DNA of 64,000 nucleotides, from positions 966,833 through 1,030,832 of the forward strand of contig NZ_JAEUGD010000066.1 of assembly GCF_016775155.1 (NCBI RefSeq), read 5' to 3'. Each line of letters begins with the position of its first letter. Positions within the stretch are counted from its first letter, which is position 1. The notes under the pieces are model-generated. The model had not been told where the DNA came from and ran no database searches. It saw only the letters and a list, made by a program, of their open reading frames with translations. A program made the position numbers and the translations under genes. Of the stretch, positions 7,915-16,900 are shown piece after piece. Origin of the DNA: Fulvivirga marina (GTDB lineage: Bacteria > Bacteroidota > Bacteroidia > Cytophagales > Cyclobacteriaceae).

Positions 7915-10900
7915 TTAAGGTTTACCCCTCAATATTTCAACCCATCCGTTATAAACCTCTCCGGCTACATCTATCTTATAGAAGTAAATACCATCTGGGA
8001 CATCCTCCCCTGTCCAGTCGTTTTTATAGTCACCAGATTTATAAACCTCACTTCCCCACCTATTGGTAACAACAAGTTCTACATCAAACTCCGGAAGATT
8101 CCTCACAAAGAATGTATCGTTATATCCATCACCATTTGGAGTAAAAATATTAGGTACATATAGGTCGGTGTTTAATGGAACACGTCCAGTCAAAGGCAAT
8201 ACACATCCATACTGATCCATCACCTCAATAAAGTATCTTCCTGCCGGAATACCTTCATAAATTCGTTCAAATTCCAAATTGGTATTCACTTGTACAGTAT
8301 CATAATCAGTGATAAATGACTGTCCAGGTACAGCCGCAGAATCCAGTTCAATTCTAATCAGGTAAGGAGGTTCTCCACCTGAGAAATCGTGAATCTGCAT
8401 TGTTCCGGTAAACTTATCTGGCAATGAGCTTGTAGTCTCACCTACCAGAGCAAACAGCTTGGTAGGTATGCGAAGTATGTCAGGGTGTTCATAAACGATC
8501 TCAACCCCAGGACAAACATTTTGCTCTTGAGATAAACTCAATTTATACTCCTTATTAAAATTGAGAAATGTTCTATTCTGAATCAGGAACTGCTGCCCTA
8601 CATTCAGCGTAAATGTAAGCTCATCCACCAAATCAGAAGTAAAACTATCAAAGACCCTAAGCGTGTATTGCGAAGAATTATCCCCTTTAATATTAGATAG
8701 TAATAATTCTCTATTTACTCCACCTGTAATACAACCTAACTCATAGTCAAAGGTAACTGCTGATGGTCCTGCCAATATGGAAACTAGTCTTCTGTTAGGA
8801 CAAGTCGCACCGGTAGACACCACTGTCACATAATAATCACCTTTGGCCAAATTATCAAAAGTGAATGAGCCAAACCCATTAGAAGAAACATTAAAAAATT
8901 CCGTAGGATCTGTAGTTTGGTTAGTACTAATACCAACCTGGAATTGACCAATGGAGTTAATGACTACTTCAATCTCACCATTAGATGCCGAGTTGTTGCT
9001 ACAATCAGGATCAAGTGTATTGGTCGTAAAGTTTACCAGCCCTGGGAATGGAACAATGATGTTAAAGTCTTTTTCACACCCAGTTACTCCATCATCAATA
9101 ACAGTAAGTATATGACTACCACCAGCAAGGTTCTCAAACTTATTACCTGATGGAAGGTTATTAAATATAATCCCATCAAGTCGATAGCTATAAGCTCCTG
9201 TTCCTCCGCTAACTGAGTTTACAGTAATACTTCCATCATTATTATCGCAAGTTGCATCAGTTGTTGAAGTTGTAATATTCAATTCGCTATTCTGGCTCTG
9301 CATTACCACAGTTACAGCCGCATTACAAGGATCACTGCTATTTCTCCTCACTGCAATTACCTGCTCAAAAGTCGGTGCTGGACCTGCTGGGATACTAATT
9401 TGAGATCCCGCAACAAATGAATTCCATAAAACACCATCCGTAGACCACTCTAAAAGACTTCCGGTCTCATTAGGGACATCCAGATTAAGGACTCCATTAC
9501 CCCCGAAGCATACTGGTCCTACAATGTTAGAAGCAACAGGTGTTCCTACCGTTCCTGATTGATCTATAGTTACTTGACCTGTTATGATACAAGAAGGATC
9601 ACCATACTGAATTGTATAATCATAAACTCCCAATGGTAGATTACTAAAGATTGAGTCATTAACATTTGTTCTTTGTACCGGACCATCAATATCTATGATA
9701 ACTCCCGTTGTATTCAATGAAGGAACAAATGGACTGATTCTAAAGATGATCTCACCATCAGAGTTAGTACAAGTTGCCGGAGTTATATACCCACTAGGGA
9801 ATGAAACAACAACCGTAGCACAATCTCCTGTTGGCACACAACCACTGGTCAAATCAGGAACACTTATCGCCAATGTGGTGCTACACCCAAGATTAGTATC
9901 TGTCACGGTTACACTATATGTTCCGTGGTATACACCAGTTAAATCTTCAGATGTAGAAACAAAACCGTTGGGACCAGTCCAGCTGAAGGCAAATGGACCT
10001 GCCGTACCTCCAGGTGTAATTCCGATAGAGCCAGCGAAAGGTGCATCACAATTTGAGTTTCCTGCCACTGCATCCACACCTATAGTAATAGAAGGTGTGC
10101 CATCATTAACAGTTATTGTTGTACTACCAATACAACCTAAGCCAGTGTCAGTTACCGTAACATCATAGTCTCCAGCTTCAAGACCTGAAATATCTTCACT
10201 GGTTGATGTAAACCCATTAGGACCTGTCCATGCAAAAGTGAATGGACCAGCAGTTCCTCCAGCGGTTATATCTATGGCGCCATTAAATGGTGCTGTACAG
10301 TTGCTATTGTCAGTAACGGCATCTACAGTAATGGTCACTGGTGGTGCAGCATCGTTAACCGTAATGGTTGCGGTGCCTACACAACCTAAGCCAGTATCAG
10401 TCACTGTAACATCATAGTCACCAGCTTCAAGACCTGAAATGTCTTCACTCGTCGATGTAAAACCGTTCGGCCCTGTCCAGGCAAAAGTAAACGGACCAGC
10501 CGTACCACCTGCCGTGATATCGATGGCTCCATTAAACGGTGCTACACAGTTGCTATTATCTGTTGTTGCATCAACAGTGATGGTTACTGGTGGTGCAGCA
10601 TCATTAACTGTTATGGTGGTACTACCTGTACAACCCAAGCCAGTATCAGTTACTACTACATCGTAATCTCCCGCTTCCAAACCTGAAATATCTTCACTGG
10701 TTGATGTAAATCCGTTTGGTCCTGTCCAGGCAAATGTGAACGGACCAGCGGTTCCTCCTGCCGTGATATCTATAGCGCCATTAAATGGTGCAATACAATT
10801 GCTATTATCAGTTAATGCATCTACAGTGATCGTCACAGGTGGTGCAGCATCATTAACAGTTATGGTTGTAGTACCTACACAACCCAAGCCAGTATCAGTT

Positions 10901-13900
10901 ACTACCACATCGTAATCTCCTGCTTCCAAACCTGAAATATCCTCACTCGTTGATGTGAAACCATTTGGTCCTGTCCAGGCAAATGTGAATGGACCGGCTG
11001 TACCACCTGCAGTGATGTCTATGGCACCATTAAACGGTGCGACACAGTTGCTATTGTCAGTTAAGGCATCTACAGTGATCGTAACAGGTGGTGTAGCATC
11101 ATTAACTGTTATGGTGGTACTACCTGTACAACCCAAGCCAGTATCAGTTACCACTACATCGTAATCTCCTGACTCAAGACCTGAAATATCTTCACTCGTT
11201 GATGTGAAACCATTTGGTCCTGTCCAGGCAAACGTGAATGGACCGGCTGTACCACCTGCAGTGATGTCTATGGCACCATTAAATGGAGCCGTACAATTAC
11301 TATTATCAGTGGTACCATCCACAGTAATAGTCACTGGTGGCGTTGCATCGTTAACCGTTACGGTAATTGTACCTGTACAACCTATACCAGTGTCGGTCAC
11401 TGTTACATCATAATCTCCTGACTCAAGACCTGATATATCCTCACTTGTTGAGGTAAATCCATTTGGTCCTGTCCAGGCAAAAGTGAATGGACCGGCTGTT
11501 CCTCCAGCGGTAATATCTATTGCTCCATTAAACGGTGCGGTACAATTGCTGTTGTCAGTGGTAGCATCAACTGTAATGGTCACCGGTGGCGTGGCATCAT
11601 TAACTGTTACGGTTATTATATTCGTACAACCTATTCCAGTATCAGTAACTGTTACATCATAATCCCCAGACTCAAGACCTGAAATATCTTCACTAGTTGA
11701 AGTAAAGCCGTTTGGTCCTGTCCAGGCAAAAGTGAATGGACCAGCCGTACCACCTGCCGTGATGTCTATGGCACCATTAAACGGTGCTGTACAATTACTA
11801 TTATCAGTGGTACCATCGACGGTAATAGTCACCAGTGGTGTAGCATCGTTAACTGTTATGGTTGTAGAACCTACACAACCCAAGCCTGTATCTGTAACTG
11901 TAACATCATAGTCTCCAGACTCCAAGCCTGAAATATCTTCACTGGTTGAAGTAAAACCATTCGGGCCTGTCCATAAATAGGTGAATGGTCCGGCGGTACC
12001 ACCTGCAGTTATATCTATAGCTCCATTGAAAGGTGCTGTACAATTGCTATTATCGGTTACCGCGTCTACTGTAATAGTTACCGGTGGTGTGGCATCATTT
12101 ACCGTTACAGTGATTGTGTTCGTACAACCTATTCCTGTATCAGTTACCGTTACATCATAATCTCCAGACTCAAGCCCCGAAATATCCTCGCTAGTTGAAG
12201 TAAAGCCGTTTGGCCCTGTCCATGCAAAAGTGAATGGTCCGGCAGTACCTCCAGCGGTAATATCTATTGCTCCATTAAATGGTGCACTACAATTACTATT
12301 ATCAGTGGTACCATCTACAGTAATGGTAACTGTTGGTAAAGCATCATTGACTGTAATTGTTGTTGTTCCAACACAACCCAAGCCGATATCAGTAACCGTA
12401 ACATTGTAATCCCCTGCTTCCAGACCCGAGATATCCTCACTCGTTGAGGCAAACCCATTGGGTCCTGTCCAGGCGAAAGTGAACGGACCAGCGGTTCCTC
12501 CTGCTGTGATGTCAATAGCTCCGTTAAATGGAGCACTGCAATTTGAATTATCAGTTACTGCATCTACAGTAATGGTTACAGGTGGTGTAGCATCATTTAC
12601 CGTTACCGTAATTGTATTCGTACATCCTATTCCGGTATCAGTAACTGTAACATCATAGTCCCCAGACTCAAGACCTGAAATATCCTCGTTGGTTGATGTG
12701 AAACCATTTGGCCCTGTCCATGAATAGGTGAATGGTCCAGCGGTTCCTCCAGCGGTTATATTTATTGCTCCATTAAATGGTGCAATACAGTTACTATTAT
12801 CAGTGGTACCATCGACGGTGATAGTAACTGTCGGTAAAGCATCATTGACTGTTACAGTAATCGTATTAGTACAACCTATACCGGTATCGGTAACTGTAAC
12901 ATCATAATCTCCTGCTTCTAGTCCGGAAATATCCTCACTGGTAGATGTGAAACCATTTGGCCCTGTCCAGGCGAAAGTAAACGGACCAGCGGTTCCTCCT
13001 GCTGTAATATCTATTGCGCCATTAAATGGTGCTGTACAATTACTATTATCAGTGGTACCATCTACAGTAATGGTAACTGTTGGTAAAGCATCATTCACTG
13101 TAATAGTTGTTGTTCCTACACAACCTAAGCCAGTATCAGTAACTGTAACGTCGTAATCTCCCGCTTCCAGACCTGAAATATCCTCACTCGTTGAGGTAAA
13201 CCCGTTTGGTCCTGTCCAAGCAAAAGTGAACGGGCCGGCAGTACCACCTGCAGTGATATCAATAGCTCCATCAAATGGTGCGCTACAATTTGAATTATCA
13301 GTTACAGCATCTAAAGTAATAGTTACCGGAGGTGTGGCATCATTAACTGTTACCGTAATTGTGTTCGTACAACCTATTCCAGTATCAGTTACTGTAACGT
13401 CATAGTTCCCAGACTCAAGACCTGAAATATCTTCAATGGTTGAAGTAAAACCATTCGGACCTGTCCATGAATAAGTAAATGGTCCAGCGGTTCCTCCAGC
13501 GGTTATATCTATTGCTCCATTAAATGGTGCGATACAATTACTATTGTCGGTAGTGCCATCCACGGTTATAGTTACTGTTGGTAAAGCATCATTTACTGTA
13601 ATTGTTGCAGTCCCAATACAGCCTATTACCGCATCCGTAACGGTAACATCATAGTTGCCTGCTTCGAGGCCTGAAATATCCTCACTTGTTGAGGTAAATC
13701 CATTTGGACCTGTCCAAGCAAATGTAAACGGACCAGCAGTACCGCCTGGTGTTATATCTATAGCTCCATTAAATGGTGCCGTACAATTTGTGTTATCTAT
13801 ATTATTATCCACAGTCACAGTAACTGTTGGTGTATTATCACCAACTGTAAATGTTGCTGTAGCTGTACATCCCAATGAAATATCTGTTACTGTAACATCA

Positions 13901-16900
13901 TAATCACCATTTTCCAAAGCGGTTATATCCTCATTATTGGAAGTAAACCCATTAGGTCCTGTCCACGAATAACTAAAAGGTCCGGGGGTTCCACTTGCGG
14001 TGATTAATATAGCTCCATTAAAAGGTGCTACACAGTTAGTATTATCAGAAATTATATCCGATGATACCGTAATTGTAGGTAAATTATCATTTACTGTTAC
14101 AGAAGCTACTTCTGTACAACCTGTACCAACATCCGTAACCGTAACATCATAATTCCCTGCTTCAAGCCCTGAAATATCTTCATTAGTTGAAGTAAACCCA
14201 CTTGGTCCTGTCCATGAATATGTGAATGGACCAGCAGTTCCTCCGGCTGTAATTTCAATAGCTCCGTTAAATGGTGCTACACAACTGGTGTTGTCAGTCA
14301 CCAAGTCTATAGAAACAGTGATTGCTGGCCTGACATCTCCAACTGCTATGCTGGCCGTGGTAGTACAACCTGAACCTGAATCTGTTACAGTAACATCATA
14401 AGTTCCATCCTCAAGAGTAGAAATATCTTCTGAAGTTGAAGTGAAGCCATTTGGACCTGTCCATGAGTATGAGTAAGGTCCTACTCCACCCACAGGCGTA
14501 ATAAGTATCGTTCCGTTAAACGGTGCTATACATTTAGTGTTATCTGTTGTTGCGTCTACATTTACCGTGATTAAAGGAGTTACATCATTAATAGCAATAG
14601 TTGTTGTAGCCGTACAGCCAGTGTTCGTATCAGTAACTAAAACGTCATAAGAACCATTCTCTAATGCAGAGATATCTTCATTAGTAGATGTAAAACCATT
14701 TGGACCTGTCCAGGCATAGCTGAAAGGTCCGGCGCTGCCTCCTGCAGTAATATCAATAGCCCCATTGAATGGAGCAACACATCTACTATTATCAGTAACG
14801 TTATCAGTGGTTATTATTATGGTTGGAACAGCATCATTAACCTGAATATTAGCAGTTGCGGTACATCCCGTATTTGTATCAGTTACGGTTATATCATACG
14901 TACCTACCTCAAGTCCCGTAATATCCTCTGATGTAGAAGTAAAACCGCTTGGTCCTGTCCAGACGTAACTAAACGGGCCTACACTTCCACCTGCAGTGAT
15001 CTCTATTGCTCCATTAAATGGTGCAACACAATTGGTATTATCTGTAACATTGTCAGTGGTTATAGTAATTGTAGGTTTAGCATCCCCTACTACTATGCTA
15101 GTTGTAGCTGTGCAGCCTGTATTCGTATCAGTTACTGTGATATCGTATGAACCATCCTCTAGCGTTGAGATATCTTCTGAAGTTGATGTGAATCCGTTGG
15201 GTCCTGTCCAGGCATAACTAAACGGACCGGCACTTCCTCCGGCAGTAATATCTATTGCTCCATTAAAAGGGGCAACACAATTGGTATTATCCGTAACATT
15301 GTCAGTAGTTATGGTAATTGTAGGTTTAGCATCTCCAACCACTATGTTTGATGTGGAAATACACCCTGTATTGGTATCTGTTACTGTAATATCATAAGTT
15401 CCATCCTCCAATACAGCTATATCTTCATTAGTGGAAGTGAAACCATTGGGGCCTGTCCATGCAAAAGTAAATGGTCCGGCACTTCCTCCCACCGTAATAT
15501 CTATTGCTCCATTAAACGGTGCTGTACAATTTGTATTATCTACTACATTATCTGTAGTAATTATTATACTGGACGATGCAGCATTAACTACTATACTTGT
15601 CGTTGCGGTACAGCCCGTATTAGTATCAGTTACTGTAATATCATAAGTTCCATCTTCAAGAGCTGAAATATCTTCACCCGTGGAAGTGAAACCATTGGGG
15701 CCTGTCCAGGAATAACTAAACGGTCCGGCACTTCCTCCGGCAGTAATATCTATTGCTCCATTAAATGGTGCTGTACAATTTGTATTATCAACAACATTAT
15801 CGGTTGTTATCGTTACTGCTACCGAAGCATCATTAACCACTATACTCGTCGTTGCGGTACAACCCGTATTATCATCCGTTACAGTAACATCATAAGTTCC
15901 ATCTTCCAGTGCTGATATATCTTCACGAGTGGAAGTGAAACCATTGGGGCCTGTCCAGGAATAACTAAACGGTCCGGCACTTCCTCCGGCAGTAATATCT
16001 ATTGCTCCATTAAATGGTGCTGTACAATTTGTATTATCAACAACATTATCGGTTGTTATCGTTACTGCTACCGAAGCATCATTAACCACTATACTCGTCG
16101 TTGCGGTACAACCCGTATTATCATCCGTTACAGTAACATCATAAGTTCCATCTTCCAATGCAGAAATGTCTTCATTAGTAGAAGTGAAACCGTTGGGTCC
16201 CGTCCAGGAATAGCTAAACGGTCCGGCACTCCCTCCGGCGGTAATATTTATTGCTCCATCAAATGGTGCTATACAGTTTGTATTATCAACAACATTATCG
16301 GTTGTTATGGTAACCGCTACTGAAGCATCGTTGACTACTATACTCGTAGTTGCGGTACAACCCGTATTATCATCCGTTACAATAACATCATAAGTTCCAT
16401 CTTCCAATGCAGAAATGTCTTCACTGGTAGAAGTGAAACCATTGGGGCCTGTCCAGGAATAACTAAACGGTCCGATACTTCCTCCAGCAGTAATAGCTAT
16501 TGCTCCATTAAATGGTGCTGTACAATTTGTATTATCAACAACATTATCGGTTGTTATCGTTACTGCTACTACGGCATTATTAACCACTATACTCGTCGTT
16601 GCGGTACAACCCGTATTATCATCCGTTACAGTAACATCATAAGTTCCATCTTCCAATGCAGAAATGTCTTCACTGGTAGAAGTGAAACCATTGGGTCCAG
16701 TCCAGGAATAGCTAAACGGTCCGGCACTCCCTCCGGCGGTAATATTTATTGCTCCATCAAATGGTGCTATACAGTTTGTATTATCAATTACATTATCGGT
16801 TGTTATTGCTACTGCTACTACGGCATTATTAACCACTATACTTGTTGTAGCAATACAACCCGTATTATCATCCGTTACAGTAACATCATAAGTTCCATCT

